Assembly (NCBI RefSeq): GCF_000313135.1
Contig: NW_004457372.1
Span: 183,391-247,390, forward strand
Direction of reading: 5' to 3'
DNA: 64,000 nucleotides
Source: Acanthamoeba castellanii str. Neff
Taxonomy: Eukaryota; Discosea; Longamoebia; Acanthamoebidae
Position 1 is the stretch's first letter. Each line of letters begins with the position of its first letter. Below are positions 35,201 through 46,995 of the stretch, piece after piece. A program made the translations under genes and the position numbers. The notes beneath the pieces are model-generated. The model was given only the letters and a program-made list of their open reading frames with translations, was not told where the DNA came from and did no database searches.

Positions 35201-36845
35201 AAGATGTAGCCATTCTCCTCTTCGACAAAGGAGACCGTGTACAGTTGGAGCTGCAGCGAAGAAGAAGAAGAAGAAGAAGAGTTGTCAGTACGGGCCATGG
35301 CGCGAAGGCGGTGGTGGATGATGTTGCGCGATACTTGTGATTCTTCGCGGAGTTCAAAGTAGAGCCCCAGCTTGCAGCGCATGGGGTCCTCGTCGTAGGA
35401 GTACACGCGGATGGGACCCCTGCGCTGGACTGCAAAAAAGAACGAAGACACCGTGTTAGTCGTGGTGGCTGCGGTGATCGTCGTAACGTATGCGTGAGGC
35501 TGCCAAGAGCGTGCGCGTACTGGAATCATCTCCCTCGTGGCTCCACTTGTCAGCGTCGATCTCCTTGGTGTTCAGCAGCGCCCTGCTCTGAACATCCCAC
35601 ACTGCGAGAGACGTACTAACGTGAGCGGGCCGCCCAGAGCGCACTCCAAACTGGCCGCCAGGTGGTACCTCGGATCTTGTTGTCCGCGCAGAGAGCGAAT
35701 ATGTAGGGTCGCGTGGGTGTTACGCAGTGGGTGGCCAGGCTCACGATCTCCTCGGGCGCAGGTCTAGCAATAGATCGACGTTATCACATTTAGTGAACAC
35801 CGCGCACGCACGCGCGCCAGAGAAGGTGTGTGCGCGCGCGTACTTGGTTCCGAGAGTGGGCATCAGGCCGCTCCAGAGCTTCTTCATCAGGTGCTCCTCC
35901 TTGAGCTCGAAGGCGGTGGTGCCGAACGCGGGACCCCCGGGGACCACCCGCACGTCGTACGTCTCCACCACCGCGATGCTGCCGTTGCTGTACCCGATCG
36001 CTACGCGATCTTCGTCCACCGGCGCGACCGCCTTGGGCAGCGCACCGTTCCTGAGCACGTTGTCCTGAAGAAGAAGAAGAAGAAGAAGAAGTAGTCGCAC
36101 AGCTGGACGTCAGCCACGGCCGAGTGTCGCTTGGTAAAAGAGCGAAGAGCGAAAGAAAAAGAGCGAAGGCACTCACCAGACTGCAGGTTCCCTGAAGCAG
36201 GTCGACGGCAGTGACCTTGGCGAGGACCGAGGGCAGCGCGGCGCCCGGCCCTGCGGTCGAGGCGAACGCGGCATCGGGAGCGGGAGCGGAGAGCGGATGC
36301 GGGAAGACGAAGCGATGGAAGGTGCGCGTGGTCACCACCAGCACGTGAAGCTCGCGCACGCCCTCGTCCACCTCCTTCTCCACAAAGACGACGTCGCCCA
36401 CCACGGCTCGTGGCAGCTGGATGCGGAGGGCATTGTTGGTGAGCTCGCAGTCGAGCGAGATCTCGAGCAGCTCCAGCACACTGCCGCTTGCCCGCCTTGG
36501 ACATACATGCATGTCAAAAAAATCTGCACTACACGGCTGCTACTGATTGGAATTGACGCCGTACCACACGACAAATCGATTGCGGCCAGCGGCACCGTGC
36601 TGGGCCTGAAAGCCGAATCCGCCTCCGAGCCGCTCGTGCGCGGTAGGAATGGGAGTGGTAGCGGCAAACGTATCCTTGGAGAGATCCACCGCTAGGGCGA
36701 TGTCACGCCATACCACGGCCCCCTCTGCCAGTTGCAGCGGGACCTGCGAAATACATTTAAAATGGGCAATGGAGAAAATCAGCTCCTAATCCATTCGCCC
36801 CGCAGGCACGCTTGACATCAAAATTACCTCCTTCCAGTACAGCAT
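29441..36845 (-). CDS. NUP160: Nucleoporin NUP160 (Y-complex subunit)
   Basis: NUP160 (yeast Nup120) is a scaffold of the Y-shaped nuclear pore subcomplex, with an N-terminal beta-propeller and a helical C-terminal half. More than twenty exons show the order of the animal and plant protein. Near the N-terminus: NRFVVWYG, VLELLEISLDCELTNNALRI, and TRTFHRFVFPHPLS. Then: HLMKKLWSGLMPTLGT, PYIFALCADNKIR and GLYFELREESQ. In the middle: RFQISRDLFFLLSFVMRLEN, a Trp/Tyr-rich helix CYHLLHWTTL and QYLLGLSHLDLAQFDKATEC. Towards the C-terminus: RKYVVVLCTQGQVGLLCQLP, SPNYYEILYAYHVFRSDYR, RLVDPKFAWIHK, and KLPKWLVESFKKHDVATLLY with LYLKFGVYDDAIDLVVEVLD. The chosen start (MLYWKE, 36845) is the first in-frame Met; a further upstream exon cannot be excluded. 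The start is 196 bp from HEATR3. Confidence 0.9.
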
Positions 36846-37041
36846 CCCGCCTCGCTGACAATTGAATTTCTGCAAGTAGCGGCGATGGGGGATCTTGATC
36901 CGGTGTGCTCGGAAAAGGCGCGAAAAGAAACAGTCAGAAAAACAAATAACGAAAAAACAAACTGCTACTTTTTCAATTCACGAAAAAAATCTCCATCTCT
37001 TGAGATCCACGGCTTCCGAATCGCAAGGAGAGTAGAACAAG

Positions 37042-40000
37042 ATGCCGAAGGAGAGGAAGGGCAGAATCAACAAGCAGAACAGAGTCCGTCCTACGGGCCT
37101 GCCCACACTTGCCGAAGCGCAGCAAGCCATAATCGAAGATGGAGATTCCGATGTGATTGAAACGGGAGCGGACGTGCAGCCGAACATTCCCATTTTCCAG
37201 AAGGTAGTGCCCATAACCCCCCCCCCTTCTGCACATGGCCGTCATCCTGTCGCTGCATTTATTATTTTCATTTTCCAGATTTTATTCAATTTATTAGATT
37301 TCGATTTTAATCTCAGAATTATTTCTCTACTTCCATCAGTTGAAGAGCGCGGAGGAGGCGGATCGCGAGGTGGCCTGCAACGGCCTCGCCAATCTGGTGC
37401 TCGAGGAGGACGAGGCCGTGCGGCTCTCCCTGGAGGAGGGCTCGCTCAAGACCCTGGTCAGCTGCCTCGCCGACCCGAGCCTCGCCGTGCGGATCGCCGC
37501 CACCGGCGCCCTCAACAACCTCTCCACCGTGGCGCCCGTCGCCGCGTTCCCTCTTCTCCACCACCACTGCACCGCCACCCTCCTCGGCGTGCTCCAGCAG
37601 GTACCACACCGCACACACACACGCACCACCGCACACGGCCATCGCTCACTCATGTGTGTGTGTCGTGCGTGTGTCGTGTGTGTCGTGTGTGTGCGTGTGC
37701 GGTTTGTAGAACCTCCGGCTCGTGAACGACGCCAGCTCGGCCAAGTCGGAGGAGGAGGTCCAGCAGCTGTGTTCGCTGCTCGCGCAGACCATCTCGCTCC
37801 TCTCCAACCTGAGCGAGAGCAGCGAGGCGGCCACCACCATGATCCTCCAGGCCGGCGCCCTCTCGCTCATCATCTCCTTCCTCCAGAACCCACAGGCCGT
37901 CCCTCCCGCCATCCTCCTCGCCTCCGGTACCCACTTCGCTTTTCCTCCTCCGCCGGCCATAACGAGGTGGTCGCCCTGATCGTGTGTCGTGTCGTGTCGT
38001 GTCGTGTCGTGTCGTGTCGTGTCGTGTGTGTCGTGTCGTGTCGTGTCGTGTCGTGTCGTGTCGTGCGTGTTGTGTCGTGTGTGTCGTGCGTGTGCGTGTT
38101 GGTGCTTGCAGCCGGTCTGCTGCAGGTGCTGACCGACTGCGACAACGATCGGCTGCTCAACCAGTGGCTGAGCGCGGGCGACCGGGAGTCGTTGGTCAAG
38201 CTGCTGCTGGCCTACCTCACGCGGCCCGACCCCGACGTCCGCTTCGCCTCGCTGCTGGCCGGGAGCGTGGTCAACATGGGCGGCGGCCGCCACCCGGACA
38301 TCATCCGCGCGCTCATGTCCGTGCTCGACCTGTGCTGGAAATTCGACGGCCTCGCCGGGTTGGTCGAGCTGAGCCAATACCTCCAGCAGGCCCAGCAACA
38401 GGAGAAGATCATGGGTACACGTCAGCAGCGCAAGTAGCCACGTGGCGAGATCGTTTTTAGGGTGTTGCGTTGCATGGCAACTGACGCGCTCGATGTGCTG
38501 GGTGGTGGGTGATGAGCAGGGTCGACGGTGAACACGGCCGAGGAGGCTCTGGAGAAGTGGCGCACCAATATGGGCGCCCAGCAGGCCGGCTTTGAAATTC
38601 TCACCAACATATGCTCGTCCATCGAAGGTACGACACGACACGACGACACGCACGACACGCGCACGACACACGATGTTGACTGGCAAGGCGTGATCAATCA
38701 TCAGCTGAGGCGGCGGAGAAGGAGGAGGTGCCGCTGGCGGACGATGAGGAGGAGACGGTCGATGAGTCGCAGCTGCCGGCCGGGTCGGTCAACATGGACG
38801 AGGCCACGGCCATCGCGCCCGAGGTCCTGGCCGCGCTGCCGCTGCCGGCCATCCTGGCCAAGGTGGTCGAGAAGGTCCAGTGGGACCGGACTCGCGTCAC
38901 CGCCCTGGGCCAGACCTTCGGCTTCATGCAGAAGTGCGTCACCCACTTCCACGACGTCCAGGCCCGCGCCCTCTCCTGCCTCAACAACATGCTCCTCGTC
39001 CTCCCGCTCCCCGCCGGTACCACCCTGCTCTGTGTGTGTGTGTTGTGTCGTGTCGTGTCGTGTCGTGTGTGTGTCGTATGTGTCGTGTGTCATGCTGTGT
39101 GTTGTGTCTCATGTGTGCGTGTGTGCGTGTGGTGTGCAGACAAGCAACAGGCGGAGGGGCTGTGGGAGCTGTTGGTGAAGCTGTGCGTGGAGGCCGGGCA
39201 GCCGCTGCCGCCGCCGCTGGGCACCGACGCCAACATGGAGACACCTCGAGCTCGTCACCGCCTCCATGTGGACCCTCCTCCGAAAGTCCACCCAGCACGG
39301 CTTCCCCCTGGTACCACCACACCCTAAGAACCCACCTCCAGCAATTGCGGTCCACGACTGACACTTGCCCGCTCTTGAACGGTGTCGTGTCGTGTCGTCG
39401 TGTCGTGTCGTGTGTCAGTCGCCGCACACAAATGTGGTGGAGGGAATGGTGCAGCTGGCGGCCGGCTGTCCGTCGTTCGTCGCGCGGGCCAACGCCCTCG
39501 GCTGCCTGGGCATCATGGGCCAGCACCCGCAGCTCGTCGACCTCGCCCCCGTACATCTCCACCACACCCCAATCAATCAATCAATCAATCCCCAGCTTTT
39601 CATTCATTGGCCCCGCCGGCTTACTCCAATCAAACGCAACCCACCAATAACCGATGAACGTCTCTGTCTCTACAGAAAGTGGCGGCGGTGTTGGTGCACA
39701 GCGTGGGCACGTCGCTGATGGCGGAGCAGACGGCGGCGACGACGCCCGGTGAGTCGTGGTCGACGGTGCACGGCGCAGTGGTGGCCGAGGGGCTGAACAG
39801 TCTGTTCGACATGTTCTCCGAGGAGGACAAGGACCACATCTTCGCCCAGCTCGCCCTCCTCCCCAAGCTCCGATCCTTCTCCCCTCTCCTCCGCAATAAG
39901 GTACCACTTGCGCACCTTCCCACCTATTCGTACACGCCGCACACACCGCACACGCCACACACACCGCACACGCCGCACACGCCAGCCGCACGCACACATC

Positions 40001-40133
40001 TGACGATGACGAGCATGCGTAGATTCGGCAGGAGAGTCGGGCACTGGATCGGGATTTGCTGGAGCGGCTGCGGGAGACAAAGCTCAACCTGGACCGATTC
40101 ATCCAGTACAAGGCCCAGCACCTCAAGCAGTAA
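37042..40133 (+). CDS. HEATR3: HEATR3/SYO1-like ribosomal protein import adaptor
   Basis: SYO1/HEATR3 escorts ribosomal proteins uL18/uL5 (Rpl5/Rpl11) into the nucleus. The N-terminus (MPKERKGRINKQNRVRPTGLP) is basic like an import signal. About ten exons carry armadillo/HEAT units: EVACNGLANLVLEEDEAVRL, LADPSLAVRIAATGALNNLS, TISLLSNLSESSEAATTMIL and RFASLLAGSVVNMGGGRHPD. An acidic insert follows (VPLADDEEETVDESQLPAGS), as in HEATR3, then CVTHFHDVQARALSCLNNML and NALGCLGIMGQHPQL. The C-terminal exon ends RETKLNLDRFIQYKAQHLKQ, matching the conserved end of HEATR3 (human VKMNLRRFIAYQ). Exon limits near 39190-39310 and 39420-39560 are less certain. Head-to-head with NUP160, which also acts in nuclear transport. 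Confidence 0.88.
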
Positions 40134-40279
40134 TCGTCGTCGTCGTCGTTTCTCTTCTCCATGAACATGCCTTTTTTATGTCAACCCACAACAAACAAAT
40201 AACAATGCATTTCACTTCAGTTTAGATTTTATCTCAATTTTTCTAAGAATAATAAGGGCACGCACGTCGGCACTAGAAG

Positions 40280-40878
40280 ATGGACTTGTTTGGGCGGACT
40301 CCTGTGCATGTGGCCTGCATTCTGGGTGCTGCCGAGCACCTTGCTCACGTCAGTGCAGCCCACGACCTTGATGGTTCGTGCATTTTCTATTCAATCGATT
40401 CGCATTTTCAATTGAATCATTTTAATCATTAGACTGAATTATGCCCAACAAAAACAACACCGCACGTGTTATGGGTTGTTGTGCCGGCACACCCAGCCAA
40501 GGACAGGTACGGGCTTACGGCACTCCACTACGCCGTGCTGGGCGGCCACCGCACCTGCGTGGAGGCTCTCCACCGGGCCGCTCCCGCTACTTTCCTTCGC
40601 AACCTCGTACGCCACCACACCACCTTGTGGCTATGAACCCATCATGTTTGCTTGCTTGCTTGCTGGCGATGATAATGGTGATGATGGTGATGATGATGGT
40701 GATGGTCGTGTCTATAACAGGCCCCGAAGAACGAGTCTGCGGACCTGCAAAGCCATGGTGACGACCAGCTGCTGGTGGCAGAGCTCAACCCGAAGGACAT
40801 GACACCCGCGGAGAATCTCACCCTCTCGGCCGATCGAACGCAGGTAACCGCACGCACCTTCTGTTTCGTGTGGCGTTG

Positions 40879-40910
<32 letters not shown>

Positions 40911-43900
40911 GTGTGTTGAAGCCCATAATCTAACTTTTCGTCGCACGCGCACGCGCACACACAAACGCGTGCGGCACACAGGTGGTCAGCAATATGGGTT
41001 GGGGCAGCGTGCGCTCGACCGTCGGCATTCGCCTGGGCGACGTGGGCAAGACCTTCTTCTACGAGGCCCGTGTCGACTCCGGTGGTATCATCCAAGTCGG
41101 GTGGGGCACCAAGCGCTGCCGCATGTCCGCCACCGACGGCATCGGAGACGACAGGTACATCATCATCATCATCATCATCACCATCATCATCAAAGAAAAA
41201 GAAGAGAAGAAGACGTGTGACTTCAAGGCTAACGCTACTCACCGTCCACTATTATTTGTTGTTTATTATTGCCCACCACCAACAGGAATAGTTGGGCGTG
41301 GGACGGCTTCCGCAAGCGGATCTGGCACGCCGGCGGCTCAATCTTTTTCCATCACACCCCGCTCTGGCAAACGGTGCGTGTGCGTGTGCGTGTGCGTGTT
41401 GATATGCTGAGCAAGCGGACACCACCCTGACTGACACCACTCTGCCCCCTTCAAAAAGAACGACGTGGTCACCGCCTATGCCACCATAATTGAAGTGATC
41501 ACGGTATAATCATTCCTTCCCCCGGCGCCCTCACTGCATTTACATGTTTGTTCAGTGCAGCAGCGCTCATACTTTTTTGTTTTGTTTTTCTCGCACGCAC
41601 ACAGGCCCAGGACGACCAGGAGGGCAACAAGGAGCGGAAGTTTGCCAGCGTGCAGATGGGCGCCCGAATCAACGGCAAGGACCTCGGGATCGAATCAACC
41701 GCGCAGCTGCCGATCGAGAGCGAAGACGACATCCTGTACCCCGGCGTCAGTCTCGTGCGCGCCGAAGCAGTGACGCTCAATTTTGGCTATCGGCCCTTTG
41801 TGTACGCACCCATTCCTGCGTGTGCGGTGGTGCGTGTGCGGCGGTGCGTGTGCGTGTGCGTCGTGTCAGTTGTGCGAACCACTAAACTGTCATTGTGATG
41901 TTTGTAACGTTCAAGTCATCCGATGGGCAACTGGGTGAGCGTTGCCGAGGCGGCGGCGTCATGGGAGCGCGTACGGGAGCACGTCCCCTTCAGCAGCGTT
42001 CTCCTCCCCGTCGCCTCGCCGGTGCATTACGCCGCCGCTTGCGGACACAACGAAGTGCTCGAGTACCTCTTTGCCCACACTGCTCCCGGTACCCTTCCTT
42101 TTCATTTTTCTTTTTATTTATTTAATTATTATTTTATTTTATTCATTATTGTATTTTTTATTATTATTTTTGTAATTCATTTGGACAACCCACTGAGAAG
42201 CACTCGCAGAGGCCTTGGTGGACTTGCTGTTGACCAAGGACGCCGAAGGTCGCAATCCGTTCCACTACGCGTGCCGTTACGCTGGCAACGTGGGCACTCT
42301 ACGATTTCTACTTGCGCAGGAGGAGAAGCTCAACAGCCAAAAGTACACGACACACGACACACGACACACGACACACGACACACGACACACGACACACGAC
42401 ACACGACACACGACACACGACACACGACACACGACACACGACACACGACACACGACACACGACACACGACACTCATGACACACCGCACACGCACGCATGG
42501 TCTCATCTAACCAACGTGTGGCTGTCATCTGATCTATTCAGGGAGTCGTCGGTGTGGTGGTCGATTGGCCAGCTCAAGATCCGCGACAAGTTCGGGCGGT
42601 CGCCGCTCATTCACGCCTGCGATCAGTCGCACCCCGAAGTCGTGCAGTTCCTTCTCGAAGCCGGCGCCCAACCGACAGAAGTGTACGCACCACCTTTAAC
42701 TGGCGGCCTGAATGGAAAGAAGAAGAAAAAGAAAAAGAAAAGTTAACTGTCTGACACTTTGTCTGTGCGCTCCTTTGCAGGGACGGTGATGCGGTCTCTG
42801 CGCTGTACCACGCGATCGACCACGACTGCGCCCCGGTCGCCTCTATCTTGATGGACCACGTACGGCGGGCCGTGCATTTATTTATTTATTGTGTTGTCGA
42901 CAGTTTGGTAGTCCTTTAGACAGAAAGCTCACGCGAGCGCGAGTGGCGTAGGGTGTCGACATCGAGGCGCGGGACAGGCTGCAGGACACGGCCCTCACCT
43001 TCGCCGCCAAGAACGGAGCGCTGGAGTGCATGAAGCTGCTGGTGTCGCGTGGTGCCAACACTTCAGCGCGCGACGCGGAGGGCAGCACGGTCCTCCTGGC
43101 ATCACTCATCAACGGCTACGCGCCGCTCGTCAAATATCTGCTCACCACAGGTATCGCACGCACCGCACACACGACACACGCACAGACACACACACGACAC
43201 ACACGACACACGACACACACATGACACACGATTTTGATTGTCCGATTGGTTCAGGCATTTCCGAGGCCACGGAGCACAACCATGAGGGCGACACGGCCAT
43301 GCTGACCACGGCCCGCACTTCGTCGGTCGAGTGTGCCGAGCTTCTTCTCGCGCACGGAGCTTCGCTGGACGACAAGGACAACAACGATAACAACGCACTC
43401 ATGTACGCCGCGAGCGGTAAAAGCCCTGAGGTACACCGCACAACCGCACACACACCACCGCACACACCACCGCACACACCACCGCACACGATGCATGGTG
43501 AGACAGTGTCGGCTGACTGACTCTTGGTGGTCGGGATAAGATGGTGAGGTGGCTGATCGGGAAGGGTCTCGACGTCAACGCGGTCAACCGGGACCAGCAG
43601 ACCCCGATCTGTCTGGCGGCCGCCAGCGGGCCGGTGGAGAATCTGCGCATTCTGATCGAGCACGGCGCCAAGGCCAACCACGCGCGCATCGACGGCCGCA
43701 CACCGTTCCTCATCGCCGCCGCCTGCGGCCGCGAGGAGGTCTGCCAGTACCTGCTCTTCAACGGCCACGCCACCCTGAACGAAGTCGGTACGTACCACAT
43801 TATTTTTATAATTATTAAAATTACTTAATTAGAATTGTTATTATTTATGTTGTCATTATTTATATTGGCTAATTGTCGATTATTCATGAACGATGACAGA

Positions 43901-45674
43901 CAGGAGAGGCAACTCGGCGCTGGTGCTTGCGTGCAGCTCCGCAGCGACGAACTGTGCGCGATTCCTGCTCGAGCACGGCGCCGACCCCAACGACCGCGAC
44001 CGGAACGGCACCGCGGCGCTCCTGTTCGCCTGCTCCGAGGGCGATCTCGAGCTGGTCGAGCTCCTCATCGCCAACGGGGCCGACACGCGCATCGCCAACT
44101 CCACCCGCTGCACGCCGCTCCTGGCGGCCGGCCTGGCGGGCAAGCTGTCCACCATCCGCTACCTCCTGTCCAACGGCCACGCGTCGGTCGCCGAGCGCGA
44201 CGAGGGCGGCGGCTCGGTGCTCCTCTACGCGTGCCGCGAGGGCAGCGTCGAATGCCTCGAATTCCTCCTCTCACAGGGCGCCTCACTCGACGAAACCGAC
44301 AATAGGGTGAGTGTCGTGTGTCGTGTGTCGTGTGTCGGTGGTGGCTTACATGTTAAACGGTATTTTCCTAAATCAGGGCATCACACCGCTGGTCTACGCT
44401 GCGACGTCGGGCAACGTGGAGGTGGTCGAGTGGCTGCTGAGCGTCAAGAAGGTCGACGTCGACCAAGAGGTCATGGGCTCCACGGCCGTCCACTTCGCCA
44501 TCTCCCGCGGCCGCGCCAGGGCCGCCGCCGCCCTGCTCGACCACGGCGCCCGGCTCGACATCCCCTCCCTGTCGCCCGACGGCCCGCAGGTCGCGCCGGC
44601 GCTGGTCCAGGCCTGCTCGTCGGGCTCCATCGAGACCGTCGAGCTGCTGCTGGCCCGCGGGTTCGACCTGCGCGACGACCGTGGTCGCGAGTACGTCGAG
44701 GCCGCGCTGCACACGGGCAGCCCGGCCTTCTGCCGCTGGGTGTTTGGCCGGCTCGACGAGATCGATCTGGCCCAGCCGGCCGACAGCAGCGACGACGACC
44801 GCGAGCTCGCGCCGGCGGCGGTCGTGCTGCTGTGCGACGCCCTGGCCGACAACGACACGGTCGAGCGGCTCGACCTGGCCCGCCAGGGCCTGACCGACGC
44901 CGATCTGTCGTGCCTCGCCGCGCTGCTGGCCCGCAACCGGCACCTGTCGTGGCTCGACCTGTGCGGCAACCACTTCACCCTGGCCGGCTTCGAGTCCTTC
45001 CTGGCGCAGGTCCGCGCCCACAACCGCAGCCTGCTCACTCTCCAGATCGACCTCGACCACCTGGCCCACGACAACAACGACGACACAACGACCACAACGA
45101 CGACGATGAAGCCGGCGGCGCACGACAGCGCGAGACTGAGGCGGAGCGGCGGCGGCGTGTGCAGGCGCTCGAGGCGGCGGTGGCCGACATGTCGGCGCAG
45201 GCGCGGCGGTTCCGGCGGGAGGTGGGCACGACGGCGGTGCGGATGCTGGTGGTGGCGCGGCTCCTGCTGCAGCCGCCGCCGATCACGCAGTTCGGCGACG
45301 ACTCGCCGCTGGCCGAGCTGCCCGGCGAGCTGCTCGAGGCCATCGTGGCCGGCGTCGACGCGCACGACGTGCTCGATGCCGATGAGCGCAAGCGCGTGGT
45401 GGCGTTCGCGCTCGACCCGCAGGGCACGCTGGGCAAGTCGCGCGAGCAGTTCCTGCGTGCGTGCCTCCGGTCGCTCACCTGGTGGCCCGGCCCCGACGCG
45501 CTCGAGCGCAAGCGCAAGCGCGACCCAGAAGAAGAAGCCGAGGCCGAAGACGAGGCCGAGCTGCAGAAGAAGAACAAGGGCGGCGGCGGCGGCGGCCAAG
45601 CCGAACGCAACGCGGCGCCGCCGACAGCCGCTGGCCGCGATTCCTTCGGCGCTTCTTTCGCTGACGTCACGTGA
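40280..45674 (+). CDS. Ankyrin-repeat protein with an internal SPRY domain
   Basis: About fifteen exons. The N-terminus has one or two ankyrin units (MDLFGRTPVHVACILGAAEH, then KDRYGLTALHYAVLGGH). A SPRY-like beta-sandwich follows (VVSNMGWGSVRSTVGIRLGD, FFYEARVDSGGIIQVGWGT, NSWAWDGFRKRIWHAGG). A long ankyrin array comes next, with more than a dozen units, for example GRSPLIHACDQSHPEVVQFL, DTALTFAAKNGALECMKLLV, NALMYAASGKSPE, TPFLIAAACGREEVCQYLLF and TPLVYAATSGNVEVVEWLLS. After the array is a leucine-rich stretch (VERLDLARQGLTDADLSCLA, LSWLDLCGNHFTLAGF), then a Lys/Arg/Glu-rich C-terminus. Near 45060-45115 the reading frame must shift by one base inside an ACAACGACGAC tract without a splice site, probably an assembly indel. 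Likely a protein-binding scaffold; the partner is unknown. Confidence 0.75.
42345..42472. repeat. Intronic heptamer satellite (ACACACG)n, about 18 copies
   Basis: A near-perfect direct array of a 7-bp unit fills most of one intron of the ankyrin-SPRY gene, immediately after the GTACAC donor. It is continuous, without spacers, so it is a simple satellite and not a CRISPR array. Confidence 0.95.
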
Positions 45675-45783
45675 TGTGGTCGTGTGACAAAAAGAATAGG
45701 GAAGAAAAAGAGAGAAATTAATTAATTAGGTTCAACTGTCGGGGCGGAGCGTTGTACCAGTTGTCACTCATCTCTTCCAGGTC

Positions 45784-46995
45784 ATGAGGGGCGTTGTGTC
45801 GCTGCTCCTGCTCGCAGTGCTCTGTTGGGCGAATGTGGGCGTCTCGTCCGGAGGGACCATCATCAGCCCCTTCGATTGCCAAAGCGCCAACTTCCACCAA
45901 CCGGACACCTCGCCTTGGCTCTCCGTGTCCCGCGGCCCTGGCTTCTACGTCAGCAACGTCTTCCAGTACTGGCTCACCCAAGAATTCATCTACGGTATCG
46001 ACGCCACGTACGTACCTCCGCACACGCCACCGCACACGCCCCACCGCACACACACCACCGCACACACCACCGCACTCACGCGTGTTGTTCGGTGATTCAC
46101 AGATCAGAGTGGCTCGAAACGCAGCAGTGGCAGCTGCCGAGCGAAGTGCGGCCGGTGAACGGGCTGGTGCTGACGTACTACGACAACGCGCCCGACCAAC
46201 AGGTGCTCCGGGTGGTGCTGCTCGATGCGAGGAACTGTCTGCTCGAGTACTACGTCACCAGCGTGCGGCCGCCGGCACCGCCCAAGTACCGGCTGACCAC
46301 GACCTACTGCTTCGACGCCGGCCTCCCGCTGTGGCAGAAGATCGCGCCGGACGACAGCACCAGCATGTCCAACGTCAGGCTCCTCTACCTCGTTTCGCTC
46401 ACCCACGTCGCCGTTGTCTCGGCCGAAACCATCCAGCCCCTGCGCATCATCAAGGTACGACACGCACACGCACACACCACCGCACACGCACACGCACACG
46501 CACTCACTCGCCTGCTTCAACGTTTTCGGCGCCAGCTTCCAGCCGGCGAGATACCGGTGACGTCGGTTGTGGGCGCCGTCTACCGGCGCAACAAGACGGG
46601 AACTGGAGCTGATCAGCTCTTCATCATCCGAGGCAGCAACCAGACCCGCCAGCCTTCTTCTGAGTTTCTCTACTACCGTGTCGACACCCAGGTGAGTCAT
46701 TGTTGCAACCAACGACGCGTCAATGCGATCACTGTGTCAATGCGATCTGACACGTGAGCGTGAGCTTTGTTTTTGGCCCAACAACAAACAGGAGTCACAG
46801 CTCACGTTTGACCACGTGACGTACCTCCAAGGCGCGTCGGACACTCTGTTTACCAATGGCAACACCATGGAATTGTATTGGACGGAGGTGGTGGCCAACC
46901 GAAACAACGACACACAAGGGCTCTTGTACGGATACAACCTTTCGCCTCCGCACCACTTTCGCCAGGGCTCCCTCAACTTCACTTCGTGGCCACAG
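45784..46995 (+). CDS. Secreted protein, function unknown (3' end unresolved)
   Basis: The N-terminus MRGVVSLLLLAVLCWANVGV is a signal peptide. The mature part is beta-rich and low in charge. Recognisable exons read: SPFDCQSANFHQPDTSPWLS to FIYGIDAT; SEWLETQQWQLPSEVRPVNG to IQPLRIIK, with a LVLTYYDNAPDQQVLRVVLL strand pair; AGEIPVTSVVGAVYRRNKTG to YRVDTQ; and ESQLTFDHVTYLQGASDTLF to NFTSWPQ. Alternating hydrophobic strands suggest a beta-propeller-like secreted fold, but I do not recognise the family. Possible N-glycosylation sites are present (NKT, NQT, NDT, NFT). After the donor at 46996 the sequence becomes strongly CpG-poor and the final exons cannot be fixed. Protein-like frames continue to 47571. 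Confidence 0.6.

Noticed and set aside
42345..42472. Regular array that could look like a CRISPR
   Set aside because: The units are 7 bp and contiguous with no spacers, lie inside an intron of a eukaryotic gene, and no cas genes are near.
43893..45060. Alternative long frame after 44310 (Arg/Pro-rich)
   Set aside because: After the intron near 44307-44377 the ankyrin frame continues in another phase; the Arg/Pro-rich translation is out of frame until about 45110.
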